Shown here: piece by piece, positions 36,545 to 45,936 of the stretch
How the letters are laid out: each line of letters opens with the position of its first letter
Numbering within the stretch: position 1 is the first letter of the stretch
From: JABDGV01 sp964577935
GTDB taxonomy: Bacteria; Chlamydiota; Chlamydiia; Chlamydiales; FEN-1388
NCBI GenBank assembly: GCA_964577935.1
Contig: CAZOAJ010000012.1
Location: 1 to 64,000 of the forward strand
Length of the DNA stretch: 64,000 nucleotides
Direction of reading: 5' to 3'
Notes under the pieces: model-generated
The model's database searches: none
What the model was told of the DNA's origin: nothing
What the model saw: only the letters and a program-made list of their open reading frames with translations
Made by a program: the position numbers and the translations under genes

Positions 36545-38125
36545 ATGTGTCGCAACTTAATTCTGCGAAATAGTGAGTTTGTAATCTTGATTAATAATGA
36601 ATACTTGAGAAACGTTGAATGTTCCTTAGATAGCTTTCGGCTTCAAGATGAAAATATTACGTTTGAGCCTGCATCCACATCACAAGATCTCTTAAATCGT
36701 ATATCAGTAGTAATCAAAAATGCACTCCTCTTTTACTACACTCTTTGGCTTAATCTGTCAGGGTCTTGGTATTCAAAAAGTGAGAACTTGAAGCGACTTA
36801 CCAACATAACAAGGCTTGTCAAAGATGAGGTCTATTCTGATATAGCGTCAATGTTTTCTTCACGGCTTTTAGCTTCTGGAAATTCGAGTAATGGATCTTA
36901 TATCGCCCTAAATGCTGCGTTTATAGCTCGTTCAATGAGTGATCTTTTTGATAAGCATGCTTTATCAAATGCCAAGAATGTATGTCCCGTCAATTCAAGC
37001 AGCGTTGAATTGGTAAAAATAATTCGAGATACAACTCATCAGCTTTCAGAGACAGATGATTTTTATAACGATTCTGTGGCGGCTTGTGTTGATCAAAGGT
37101 TTCAGGCACTGCTTTCAGATCAAATACGATATTTTTCGTTTGATGTCGAGTCTCATCAAATGGTTCTTTCGATTAAGAAAATGCAAACAGGGAAATATTC
37201 CTTAAATATTTTTAATACGGGAAAAGGCATTAATTACCATCACAAACGAAAAATGGGAATTCAAAATTGTGTGTATAGAATCCAGCTCACTGTTGCGAAA
37301 GTGGGACATGCAAAATGTCGTCAGTTTCTACAAAAGCTCTATACCGATACAGGTCCAGCTCTTTCAATAAAGGAGCTTTATACTCAAGTTCTCCCTAAAA
37401 TTGGCAAAGTCGTGAAAAAGGGACCCGTGAGTGAATACGACCGTGAGCAAATAGGAAATGACTGTACGGTTCGAGTTTTGTTTGGGTGTCTCAAAGACCA
37501 GGTGAGAAAACGACGAAGCAAAGATCTCTATTTGGAATACAAGGCATTTAAACTCAGGCTTCGTATTGATTTTCTCCTTGAATTTGTTAGAAATCTTATG
37601 GCAAATGGATCGACTCGGAAGGATTTATTTTCCTTGCATGAGATTGCGGTCAAAATTCTTTCGCATAAGAATAGAAAAATTCTTTCAAATAAACTTATTG
37701 ACCAGGTTCATGTTGTTAAATCAAAGTGCGAGTCGGCTTTATTTCTTCGAAAAGGGACCGACCATGATCCGTCTGAGACCTTTACCGAAACAGATCCGTT
37801 GCCTCTCTCGCCTGTGGCTCGATTAGCTGATTCTCTGACTTGCGGTGATTTTATTCATTTTCGCTCGGCGATTTCAAAAACCAAAGAGTTAGTAAACGAT
37901 GAAAAGCTGGCAATTGAAAAAAAAATCGACTTATTGAGACCAATTTTAGATCTTGATATGCGTGATGTCATGGGGTTTAGATCTGTGGAGATGATTCTTG
38001 GTCTCGCTGACTTATTTCAAAGTGCCTTCAGCGCAAAGATGTCTTTGCCTAAACAGATTAAAAATTACATGACATGTCTGAATGGGATAATAATTGATGC
38101 AAAAATCATAAAAACAATAGGTTAA
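36545..38125 (+). CDS. Unknown 526-residue protein, candidate effector
   Basis: No family was recognised with confidence. The N-terminal 220 residues are helical without a signal peptide. Near 222-236 is NIFNTGKGINYHHKR, and near 304 GNDCTVRVLFGCLK. An NTGxGxxxH motif followed by a Cys in a polar loop and helix could be the His and Cys of a cysteine-hydrolase-like fold, but this is only a guess. The C-terminal 200 residues are basic and helical. Its last four bases overlap the end of the convergent Cdc20-like gene. The sequence before it (36496-36544) is very AT-rich. Confidence 0.6.
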   Translation: MCRNLILRNSEFVILINNEYLRNVECSLDSFRLQDENITFEPASTSQDLLNRISVVIKNALLFYYTLWLNLSGSWYSKSENLKRLTNITRLVKDEVYSDIASMFSSRLLASGNSSNGSYIALNAAFIARSMSDLFDKHALSNAKNVCPVNSSSVELVKIIRDTTHQLSETDDFYNDSVAACVDQRFQALLSDQIRYFSFDVESHQMVLSIKKMQTGKYSLNIFNTGKGINYHHKRKMGIQNCVYRIQLTVAKVGHAKCRQFLQKLYTDTGPALSIKELYTQVLPKIGKVVKKGPVSEYDREQIGNDCTVRVLFGCLKDQVRKRRSKDLYLEYKAFKLRLRIDFLLEFVRNLMANGSTRKDLFSLHEIAVKILSHKNRKILSNKLIDQVHVVKSKCESALFLRKGTDHDPSETFTETDPLPLSPVARLADSLTCGDFIHFRSAISKTKELVNDEKLAIEKKIDLLRPILDLDMRDVMGFRSVEMILGLADLFQSAFSAKMSLPKQIKNYMTCLNGIIIDAKIIKTIG

Positions 38126-39390
38126 CGTAGATTTAACGAAAAAGATCCAAGTTGCTGGGGATGAGAACTCATGGTTGTTTGAAAAGGATCTTTTTTCGGA
38201 AGAGTAAAAATATTACTCCATATGCTCACAGCCTGATTTGCTTGAGCTGTTACAAGCTTTGCACCTTGTTCTGCACTTGCGAGAGACATAATTTTAAAAT
38301 CGCTTGGCTCTGATTGAGCCGTAAGGGTAAGGGAGTTATCCTTTTGTTGATGGAAAATCTGTAAATTACTTTCCTTCCCACAAAGACTTACAGCTATTTC
38401 CTTAGGGCCGTTTTCATTACACACAATATCCGATATCTGAGCTTCAAGATCGACTTGATCTACAAGCGTGAATGCTTGGGTATCAAAGATTCGGAGCTGT
38501 CTATCATGCAATCCGCCTCCGGTGAAAAGATGTTTTTTGTTCCAGGGCGCCCAAGCAAGAGCGCGAACAGCTGCTTGATGTTGAAGCGATGCGAGAGGAG
38601 TCTTGTTGTATCTGATATCCCAAATTTTAACAACGTTATCATTTGAGCCTGCAGCAAGGTTATAGCCCTCAATTTTTAAACCGCATATTTGCCCATCATG
38701 TTTTGCAAAATGAGAACATGAGAAGGTGTTTTTGCAGTTTACATCTGAGAGAATGATAGACGAGTTACGGCACCCTAAAAATAAATGTTTCCCATCTGTT
38801 TCAGCGACATTAACAAGAGCGTCGTCAATTAATAACGTTTGGGTAATAGTCTTGTTATAATTGTAATCAACCAGAGAGATTGAATTTGCACAGTTGCCTA
38901 TGAATAACTTTGAATCTGGAAGAAGATGTGTGCAAGAGACTTCTGCTGTCCCATTTATGATGGCGGTATGACCAGTTGTCATGTTGCGTACATAAAGAGT
39001 CTTATTAAGAGCAAATGCAAACTTAGATTGATCAGTGCTTAAAATATGATGATAGAAGTTTTTGTTTATTGAAGGGGCGCCGAGTGATTTTTCAGGCCTT
39101 ATAGGATGAGTCTTGTATGACGGTATGTTTTCCGGTTTTGTCGCAGTACTTTGTGGCCTTGGTGTGTTATGAGACCAAAGCATCGGAGATGTTTCTGCAT
39201 CTGACAAAGACATATTATACAGTGCATTTGTCAGCTGCTGTAGGTAGTTTAAATTTTGGCAAGACCTCATACTTGCGGTAGGAGTTTGTGGCTCGTATGC
39301 ATGAGGCTGATAGAAAGGCGAAGCTAATTCAAAGCGAGTCTGTTGTCTATTTGGAATAAAGCGGTCGCAATTTTGAAGATTAAACGACAT
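38122..39390 (-). CDS. WD40 protein resembling Cdc20/Cdh1 activators of the anaphase-promoting complex
   Basis: Starting at ATG 39390 gives 422 residues. The further 43 codons to 39519 are AT-rich and less likely. Features in order match eukaryotic Cdc20/Fizzy proteins. A C-box DRFIPNR lies at 9-15 (consensus DR[FY]IPxR). KSLGAPSINKNFYHHIL at 101-117 parallels their pre-propeller segment (VLDAPxLxDDFYLNL). A WD40 propeller of about seven blades includes GSNDNVVKIWD (248-258), HQAAVRALAWAPW (271-283) and TGGGLHDRQLRIFDT (290-304), where Cdc20 has GGNDN, HxAAVKAxAW and SGGGTADRCIRFWNT. The chain ends Leu-Arg, close to the Ile-Arg tail that docks on APC3. C-box and tail are the APC/C contacts, so the protein probably binds the host complex as an effector (inference). 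A generic WD40 protein is the weaker alternative. Confidence 0.85.
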   Translation of the reverse strand: MSFNLQNCDRFIPNRQQTRFELASPFYQPHAYEPQTPTASMRSCQNLNYLQQLTNALYNMSLSDAETSPMLWSHNTPRPQSTATKPENIPSYKTHPIRPEKSLGAPSINKNFYHHILSTDQSKFAFALNKTLYVRNMTTGHTAIINGTAEVSCTHLLPDSKLFIGNCANSISLVDYNYNKTITQTLLIDDALVNVAETDGKHLFLGCRNSSIILSDVNCKNTFSCSHFAKHDGQICGLKIEGYNLAAGSNDNVVKIWDIRYNKTPLASLQHQAAVRALAWAPWNKKHLFTGGGLHDRQLRIFDTQAFTLVDQVDLEAQISDIVCNENGPKEIAVSLCGKESNLQIFHQQKDNSLTLTAQSEPSDFKIMSLASAEQGAKLVTAQANQAVSIWSNIFTLPKKDPFQTTMSSHPQQLGSFSLNLR

Positions 39391-39675
39391 AAAATTAATT
39401 TCTATTGTGCTGTAATAATTTTTTTGTTTTAATATCAGGACATTAAGAAATAAATGTAATTTATTTAAAAAATCTTGATTCAAGAATTTACCACAATGCT
39501 TTTGTTGATTCCAAATCAAAATATGATCAAAAAGTAATAAATATAATGTGCATATATAAATCGCTTTGCAAATCCCTTTGAAAATGACATATACTACTCC
39601 CTGTTAGATCATGGCGAATTTTATAATCTGCTGGTTATTGGCTTGCTCAATAACAGTTCTCAACAGGCCGCACTC

Positions 39676-40857
39676 ATGACAAATAAATTTGGTACACTTG
39701 TCCTTAAGCCCGGACGTGAAAAGAGTATTCGTAACAGACACCCATGGATTTTTTCTGGCGCAATCAGTTCTATCTCTGAATGTGCTCCCGGTGATATTTT
39801 GAGAGTGCATGCCTCTGATATGCAGCCTTTAGGATTTGCCTATGTGAATCGATCAAGTGACATCACCGGGCGTATGCTTTGCTTTAAAGATGTTTTAAAC
39901 CCTTATGATGAAGTTCGTAATAACATCAAAAAGGCATTTCAGGCGCGTAAAGACCTCTTTGGAGATCTCAAAGGGCAAGCTGTAAGGCTTATTCATGCGG
40001 AAGCAGATATGCTGCCTGGATTGATTGTTGATTGTTATGGCGATGCTGTTGTTTTACAGAGTTCTACAGCCGGGATTGATCGATTACAGCCGATTATTGT
40101 TGAAGAGATTATCCAAGAGTTTAATCCGAAGTGGATTTATGAAAAGTCAAATAGCCCGTCTCGTGCTCATGAAAAACGTTCTCATCAAGTAGGAACTATT
40201 TTTGGATCTCCAATTGATTCGGTAGTTATTAGTGAGCATGGTATTCGTCATTTCATTCCTATTGAAAGCGGGCAAAAAACTGGATTTTTTATCGATCAGC
40301 GAGAGATGAGAGGGTTGGTTGAGAGATTATCGAGAGGACGAAGTGTTCTGAACTGCTTTTCATATACGGGAGGGTTTTCACTTGCCGCCTTAGCAGGAGG
40401 GGCTCATGACTGCACTTCTGTCGACTGTTCTGAAAAAGCGATAGAGATTCTTAATAAAAATCTCAAGCTGAATGAGATGCCTTCTGAAAAGCATACCTCT
40501 GTCGTTGCTGATTGCTTTGAATTCTTGCGTGAGAATGATTTAGCCTATGATCTGATCATTCTAGATCCTCCGGCTTTTGCGAAAAAACGAAGCGATGTTC
40601 CTCAGGCCTTGCGCGGATATCGGGATATCAATTTTCAGGTCTTCAAAAAGGCTCGCCCAGGGACACTTCTTTTAACGGCGTCATGCAGTTATTATATGGA
40701 TGAAGAGACCTTTAAGACGGCGATCTTTCAAGCAGCTCAAAAAGCTGAAAGGCAGATACAGGTTTTGAGTCGCCATATTGCAGCTTTTGACCATCCCGAG
40801 AGTGTCTACGCTCAAGAGACTAATTATTTAAAAAGTTACCTGCTCCGAATTATCTAA
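39676..40857 (+). CDS. rlmI: RlmI-like 23S rRNA (cytosine-C5)-methyltransferase
   Basis: Family members methylate C1962 of 23S rRNA. Starting at ATG 39676 (CAGG eight bases upstream) gives 393 residues; a TTG at 39643 is the longer alternative. A PUA domain (about 1-75, LVLKPGREKSIRNRHPWIFSG) is followed by an EEHEE-type region and the Rossmann domain with LNCFSYTGGFSLAALAGGA (SAM loop) and ILDPPAFAKKRSD (catalytic motif). The exact rRNA target is inferred. Confidence 0.88.
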   Translation: MTNKFGTLVLKPGREKSIRNRHPWIFSGAISSISECAPGDILRVHASDMQPLGFAYVNRSSDITGRMLCFKDVLNPYDEVRNNIKKAFQARKDLFGDLKGQAVRLIHAEADMLPGLIVDCYGDAVVLQSSTAGIDRLQPIIVEEIIQEFNPKWIYEKSNSPSRAHEKRSHQVGTIFGSPIDSVVISEHGIRHFIPIESGQKTGFFIDQREMRGLVERLSRGRSVLNCFSYTGGFSLAALAGGAHDCTSVDCSEKAIEILNKNLKLNEMPSEKHTSVVADCFEFLRENDLAYDLIILDPPAFAKKRSDVPQALRGYRDINFQVFKKARPGTLLLTASCSYYMDEETFKTAIFQAAQKAERQIQVLSRHIAAFDHPESVYAQETNYLKSYLLRII

Positions 40858-40903
40858 TTCATGCTGCAAAAGAGGTGGGTAGATTCTGCGTCATGTGGGT
40901 TAT

Positions 40904-42013
40904 CTAAGGAATCAGCGAGTAATGAATTTCCAGGTCTTGGCCCACCTGAGTCGACTTGAGGAATTTCATTCGATATGCCATTTCGAGAGAAGGGATTGAC
41001 AGTGCATGCGTTGCACAAATCCCTTCACTTCCAATAAGCAGCGGGGCTACATAGGCGATAATCTGGTCGGCAAGATTTTGCTGCAAGAGTGCTGAGTATA
41101 GGCCTGATCCTCCCTCTACTACGGCTTGAACAATGCCTTGAGTTCCTAGATGTGTTAAGAGTTGATCAAGGTGCACTTTGTTATTGTCGTATGAAATAAC
41201 CTCTATTCCTTTTTCTCTTAAATGGCTTTGCCACTCTCGCGAGTGTTTTGTAGTAGCAACAAGTGTTTGGGCCATTGATTGATCAAATAGATGTGAATTA
41301 AGGGGAGTTATTCCTTGACTATCGATCAACACGCGTAGTGGTTGATTTTTCTTTTCTTCATTTCGAACCGTAAGTCGAGGATTGTCGATGCTTGCTGTTC
41401 GAGATCCTATTAAAATAGCTTGGCTTTCCCGTCTGAGTTGTTGAACTCTTTCTCGAGATGAGTCTCCACTGATCCATTTGCTTGTGGAGTCTTTTGCAGC
41501 AATAAAACCATCAAGGCTTTGTGCCCATTTGAGGATTGTATAGGGGCGTCCTTTTTTTCTGTGAACGAGATAGGGAAGGAGCTCTTGAGTGATCGACTCC
41601 TCCAAACATCCGGTTTCAACACGAATCCCGTGAGTCTGTAGGTGTGCAATTCCCTTTCCGGAGACTTTAGAGTCAGGATCTAGAATTCCGACAACCACCT
41701 GGGTAATTCCTGATTTGATGAGAGACTCTGTGCAAGGAGGCGTTCTGCCGTGGTGGCAGCAAGGTTCTAGGGTTACATACATAGTTGCCCCTAGAAGAGA
41801 TGCTCCGGCATCTGTTGCTTTACGCATAGCGATGATCTCCGCATGCGCTTCTCCTGGCCTCTGGGTATGACCTAGGAATAGCTCTCCGGATGATGTGACA
41901 AGGCATGCTCCAACCCATGGATTTGGCGGAGAGAGTGTTTTTGCTTTTTTTCCCTCTTCCAAGGCGAATTGCATCAATGAGTTCTTAACCCATTCTTTAT
42001 GCTGTCCAAGCAT
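40904..42013 (-). CDS. ribD: Bifunctional riboflavin biosynthesis protein RibD
   Basis: Deaminates and reduces the pyrimidine intermediate of riboflavin synthesis. Residues 1-145 form the deaminase with zinc ligands in GEAHAEIIAM and EPCCHHGRTPPCTE. Residues 150-369 form the reductase (TILKWAQSLDGFIA, WISGDSSRERVQQLRR, VEGGSGLYSALL). The 369-residue length is normal. Divergent from the Inc-like gene with 37 bases between starts. Confidence 0.96.
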   Translation of the reverse strand: MLGQHKEWVKNSLMQFALEEGKKAKTLSPPNPWVGACLVTSSGELFLGHTQRPGEAHAEIIAMRKATDAGASLLGATMYVTLEPCCHHGRTPPCTESLIKSGITQVVVGILDPDSKVSGKGIAHLQTHGIRVETGCLEESITQELLPYLVHRKKGRPYTILKWAQSLDGFIAAKDSTSKWISGDSSRERVQQLRRESQAILIGSRTASIDNPRLTVRNEEKKNQPLRVLIDSQGITPLNSHLFDQSMAQTLVATTKHSREWQSHLREKGIEVISYDNNKVHLDQLLTHLGTQGIVQAVVEGGSGLYSALLQQNLADQIIAYVAPLLIGSEGICATHALSIPSLEMAYRMKFLKSTQVGQDLEIHYSLIP

Positions 42014-42050
42014 ACTTGCTCCACTTCAAGTAGTTTATACGGAGTTTAGC

Positions 42051-42803
42051 ATGGCTGTTTTCAATAATTTCTATCAAAATCACATAGCTTCATATGTTCA
42101 TGATATTCAAGCTGGGGCAGACTATATCTATAAGACCGGTCAAGAGTGCATTTCAAAAATACATGAGACGCAAGAGTGGCTTGATCGATCTGTTTGTGAT
42201 CTGGCAGACAAAGCTCTTTCAGCGCCTCATGCTGAAGTTGCAAAAAAAATTGCAAGAGCTGTTCCGGAGATACTCTTTACAGCATCAGCTCTGACTGGAA
42301 TTGGGGTAATACCTGCAACAATCTTTTGGAGTATAAAAATAGTCAAGGCTGCATGGCCGCTTATGATTTCCTTTTTATCAGGAGAGGTAAATCCATCAAA
42401 TCTCGGGCAGTCGTGTCTTGAAACGTTCAATCGCTTTAAAGCTAATTATGCAAGCTTGACGCCTGCTTTAGCGGTAGCTTTTGGAGTGTATGGAGTGGTT
42501 CAGTATGCTCTTGGATGGATCTCAAGTGATGTTCATCAGCTGATTGCCGGAACAGTTTCGTTTGGTGTTGCCTATTTAGCTATAAATCAACTCTATAGCG
42601 AATCAGAATCTCCTCGAAGCGATAACAAAATTGAAGTCGATATCGAACCTCAAAGTCAGCCGGAAGAATATGTTCAAGAAGCTGTTCAAGAACAGATTAT
42701 TGAACAGGTTCAAGATCAGGAGCAAATGCAGCTGCAAGATGAAATGCAAGATCCAATACAAGATCCAACACACTTATCTCATGAAATAGGGCACAATAGT
42801 TAA
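42051..42803 (+). CDS. Membrane protein with bilobed hydrophobic domains, Inc-like
   Basis: ATG 42051 has GGAG seven bases upstream and gives 250 residues; the frame is open further 5' only because of the antisense ribD. Two long hydrophobic regions (about 65-105 and 128-180) contain paired membrane segments, the pattern of chlamydial inclusion membrane proteins. The C-terminal 60 residues are acidic and Gln-rich with imperfect VQxQ/QDxMQ repeats. No enzyme motif. If inserted in the inclusion membrane, the tail would face the host cytosol (inference). Confidence 0.7.
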   Translation: MAVFNNFYQNHIASYVHDIQAGADYIYKTGQECISKIHETQEWLDRSVCDLADKALSAPHAEVAKKIARAVPEILFTASALTGIGVIPATIFWSIKIVKAAWPLMISFLSGEVNPSNLGQSCLETFNRFKANYASLTPALAVAFGVYGVVQYALGWISSDVHQLIAGTVSFGVAYLAINQLYSESESPRSDNKIEVDIEPQSQPEEYVQEAVQEQIIEQVQDQEQMQLQDEMQDPIQDPTHLSHEIGHNS

Positions 42804-42874
42804 CCCAAATAACTCAAGTTTCAAAAAAGTGTTGCAGGATTTTGCAAGAATTAAGGGCAATACATACATCGAAC

Positions 42875-42908
42875 ATATCTCACTCACTTGTTAAGGTGAG
42901 TGAGATAT
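42875..42908. terminator. Bidirectional hairpin between convergent genes
   Basis: Perfect 13-bp stem atatctcactcac/gtgagtgagatat with an 8-base loop, located between the ends of the Inc-like gene and the IscA-like gene. Confidence 0.65.
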
Positions 42909-42933
42909 TCGACGTCGTTAAGGATATAAATTC

Positions 42934-43500
42934 TTAATACCCGTGGCTCGACCCGCAGCCGCAAGAAGAGCTTACATTCGGGTTTGAGATCTTAAACCCA
43001 GATTGCAGGCCATCAACATAATCGATTTCACAGCCCAAAAGACGTGGAAGAACGAATTTGTTTATGTGTATTTCAACGCCATTGCTATGAAATACGGCAT
43101 CATCATCTTCAGCTTTTGGTGAAAAATCGAGGATGTATTCAAATCCTGAGCAGCCTGCTGCTTTTTCATCAAAACGAAGAGCTGAGCCTGGCTTGCCTTC
43201 TCCAGCTGATACCTTAATAAACACTTCCGCAGCTTTTGGCGTTAGAGTGACTGTTTGGGTGTCTAGCGGTTGGTTTAAGCACTCGTTTAATTGCTTAAGG
43301 AGCATTTCTAGATCACTCAGGGTTTTCCCGTGCTTTAACACTCCGGACTCGAGAGTTTCCCATGTCGCGGCTGAGCAGCCGACGCACTGGAGTCCATTTT
43401 TGGAAAGTATTTGAGCAAGCTTTTGTGCTCGCTGGGGGAATGTTGCAAATATCTCATCGATCGTCATCGTTGGGATAATTTTATCTGCAGTTGAGGTCAT
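42934..43500 (-). CDS. DUF1858-HesB/IscA fusion, iron-sulfur cluster carrier
   Basis: 188 residues. The N-terminal part (about 10-70) resembles DUF1858 with a CVGC pair (LQCVGCSAATWETLE). The C-terminal part (about 83-188) is A-type carrier (IscA/ErpA/HesB): VTLTPKAAEVF, AAGCSGFEYIL and SSCGCGSSH, giving the three conserved Cys. A-type proteins hand Fe-S clusters to apo-proteins. The downstream position in an operon with a 2Fe-2S ferredoxin (12 bases apart) fits that role. The fusion is unusual outside chlamydiae. Confidence 0.88.
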   Translation of the reverse strand: MTSTADKIIPTMTIDEIFATFPQRAQKLAQILSKNGLQCVGCSAATWETLESGVLKHGKTLSDLEMLLKQLNECLNQPLDTQTVTLTPKAAEVFIKVSAGEGKPGSALRFDEKAAGCSGFEYILDFSPKAEDDDAVFHSNGVEIHINKFVLPRLLGCEIDYVDGLQSGFKISNPNVSSSCGCGSSHGY

Positions 43501-43512
43501 AATCTCACTTCA

Positions 43513-43782
43513 CTAATTTCGAATGCGAACGGTTCCATGAAGTATCTTGCATTGACACATCATGCGTTCTGTTTTAACCCCAGATTCACCGAGAAAATCG
43601 ATCTCGGCATCACTTGGAGCTGATAAGTTATTCATGCCTTCAGTTACGGGAACAATACAAGTTCCGCAAATACCTTCTGTGCATGCAAATGGGATGCCAT
43701 GATTTTCACAGCACTCTTGGCAAGAAGAGCCATCTTGGAGTTCTTCCGATTCAGCAGTTGATTCAAAGTATAGACGTGCCAT
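43513..43782 (-). CDS. 2Fe-2S plant-type ferredoxin
   Basis: 89 residues with the plant-type cluster motif: CTEGICGTC supplies Cys, x4, Cys, x2, Cys and MMCQC the fourth ligand near residue 79. Two extra Cys in SSCQECCENHG precede it. It lies between the DUF3604-like gene (6 bases) and the IscA-like gene, so it may take part in Fe-S assembly or feed electrons to a neighbour enzyme. Confidence 0.92.
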   Translation of the reverse strand: MARLYFESTAESEELQDGSSCQECCENHGIPFACTEGICGTCIVPVTEGMNNLSAPSDAEIDFLGESGVKTERMMCQCKILHGTVRIRN

Positions 43783-43788
43783 AGTTGG

Positions 43789-45708
43789 TTAAGAATCCTT
43801 CTTTTGATTTGGTTTCTTGACTTGTGATCCTTTTACGTGAGGATGGCAGTCGATCCAGATCGGTGAAGACCATGCTATATGACCATCTTCTTGAAGGACT
43901 CTCAAGTAGTAGAAGCTAAAGGAAGGTTTTTTATCCCCTCCATTGAGGCTTACCTGTTCAAGGGATGTGAGATCATCATACTCAAACTCAAAACTTTCGC
44001 TATTCGGTTCAAATGAGGTGAGTATTTTGCCGTTTCGTACAATCTCAACGCGTGTAATAGGACAAGTTCCAGCCACAAACCCTTCGATATGTCGGTTTAC
44101 ATGTAATCCAGGCTTGTCGAGAGTTGAAATCTCTGAACCCATGATTTTCCCTGCAATCGATAATCCGAGGATAATTCTTTCGCCGGTAGTTGCATAGCAA
44201 GCACGGTTGTGGAGAGCTTCGAGAATAGAGCTTCTGCTCAGGCTGTCTGCCATGACGGCAGTCATGCCTGGAGAGTACTGCTTTTGATTTGAAGCATAGA
44301 GGTCTGAATAGATGCCTCGATCGTCGAGACCTCCGGCTGTGAAGCCAACTCGCTTATTGTGCATTAAAGCTGAAAGAATGGATCCCTCATTGCTTTCAAC
44401 GTATCCCTTTTTATCGGTACATTGAATAGGACGAGCGTTCCCTTCTTTTGAGGACTTCTCGGAGCTTCCCCAGGCGTTATAGATCTCAACAAGTCTTTCA
44501 TGCTCTGGATCCCAGTCTTCAAAATCAAACTCGGTCCCTTTTGCCATCGGGAAAGTGATGATGGAGAGAAGTTCTTTCGGAGTGAAGCTCTTATAAATTT
44601 TCTTAAGCGATGAGGTGCGAGGTTCTTCACGACGGATGATGGGTCTTTCATCTTTTGGGTAGAGGAATATGCGAACACCTTCGCTTTTTGCCTCTCCAAT
44701 ATATTGCTGACCAAGAATTGCAGAGTATCGATCATCTTCATCAAGCTCTGCAACGCTTTGGCAAGTTAACTTCCACACATCATTTGGCGTTTCTTCAACG
44801 GTATCAAAATGAGATGTAGCATAAAAACTCATCGATTTTTCATCGCGAAAATGGCGAAGGCAGCTTTCAATATGTTCGCTTGAATCATATCGTTCCGATT
44901 CACCGTGGATGGCGCCCCAATAGAGAGGTTTAGTCTCTTGACCAAAGCAGCGAATTGGGCTTGATCTAAAGACTTCATCCGTTGCGAAGTTTTTCAGCTC
45001 GATGGTGTAGGTGCCTGGCTCATTAAAATAGAGGTTGGGGAGTGCAATAAAGCCTGTTTCCGGAACAAAAAGCTTCCATTTGAGATTTTCACGGAGGTTT
45101 CCATGAGAGAGTTCGATGAGGGTATCATCGGGAGCATTGGAGGTAAGGTTTCCAAACTCATCTTCAAAGCGGAGAACAACATCAAATCGTCGATTTTTTG
45201 TAACAAAGGACGGCGCTATGATGCGAATGACTTTGAGTTCATTACCCTTGACATCGACTGTAAAGGTCTCAGCTTCTCCAAAATGACCCTTGCCGGTTGT
45301 GTCGATATAGAGACTAAATGTTCTTCTTCGCTGAACCAGAAGCTGGCTTGTGTTTCCAGATTCTTCTTCGTCGCCCTTTTTGGTTCCAAGAAGAACTGTA
45401 AAAGTTTTTCCTGCAGGAAGGTCTTGAGATAATGTGAAGTCGAAGAAGGGAACGAATTGGTCTTTAGGCTGCACGGATTTTGCTTGAAGCACTTTTCCGT
45501 TCTCAAGTTCTGCCCAGATTATATTTGCATCGTCTTTGATTTGTGTAGAGGGGATTTCCCAGTCTATTGATCGCCCTTTACTCCCTATGTCGAAGCGGAG
45601 GATAGTTCCTTTGGGCAAATTGGTTGCGGGCGTATAAATAAACCGCCAGGTTCCTTTTTGACCTGCAAGACAAAGAGCCGGTTCTGCGTAGCAAATTGAA
45701 CGTCGCAT
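43789..45708 (-). CDS. DUF3604/PHP-like protein
   Basis: 639 residues. The N-terminal 240 are beta-rich repeats. From about 255, LYWGAIHGESERYDSSEHIE and YATSHFD resemble DUF3604, a PHP-superfamily relative with metal-binding His/Asp residues. A C-terminal beta domain (about 540-625) follows. Family members are hydrolase-like proteins of unknown substrate. No signal peptide. First gene of a three-gene minus-strand operon with ferredoxin and the Fe-S carrier. Confidence 0.8.
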   Translation of the reverse strand: MRRSICYAEPALCLAGQKGTWRFIYTPATNLPKGTILRFDIGSKGRSIDWEIPSTQIKDDANIIWAELENGKVLQAKSVQPKDQFVPFFDFTLSQDLPAGKTFTVLLGTKKGDEEESGNTSQLLVQRRRTFSLYIDTTGKGHFGEAETFTVDVKGNELKVIRIIAPSFVTKNRRFDVVLRFEDEFGNLTSNAPDDTLIELSHGNLRENLKWKLFVPETGFIALPNLYFNEPGTYTIELKNFATDEVFRSSPIRCFGQETKPLYWGAIHGESERYDSSEHIESCLRHFRDEKSMSFYATSHFDTVEETPNDVWKLTCQSVAELDEDDRYSAILGQQYIGEAKSEGVRIFLYPKDERPIIRREEPRTSSLKKIYKSFTPKELLSIITFPMAKGTEFDFEDWDPEHERLVEIYNAWGSSEKSSKEGNARPIQCTDKKGYVESNEGSILSALMHNKRVGFTAGGLDDRGIYSDLYASNQKQYSPGMTAVMADSLSRSSILEALHNRACYATTGERIILGLSIAGKIMGSEISTLDKPGLHVNRHIEGFVAGTCPITRVEIVRNGKILTSFEPNSESFEFEYDDLTSLEQVSLNGGDKKPSFSFYYLRVLQEDGHIAWSSPIWIDCHPHVKGSQVKKPNQKKDS

Positions 45709-45936
45709 GCCTTCTTATACCTCGTGGATCGGAAGCAAGTTGGTGCAAAATACATGCCAATAAACCTTGCTGCCGAGAAGTAAATTTTGCCCTAAATCAA
45801 GATGCTTTTCAATAGTAGAAATGAAGCATAAATAGAGGATACTTCTGATTCGTTCAGAGATTTTGCAATGATTTTGCAATTGCAAAAAAGTAGGTTATTA
45901 TTGGCGATGTCGTCGCTTTACCCAATTAACACTTGT

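Noticed and set aside
39391..39519. Longer N-terminus for the Cdc20-like gene
   Set aside because: It is very AT-rich, codes for residues unlike the family, and the inner ATG places the C-box near the N-terminus.
41895..42050. Longer N-terminus for the Inc-like gene
   Set aside because: This part is antisense to ribD and the ATG at 42051 has a strong ribosome binding site.
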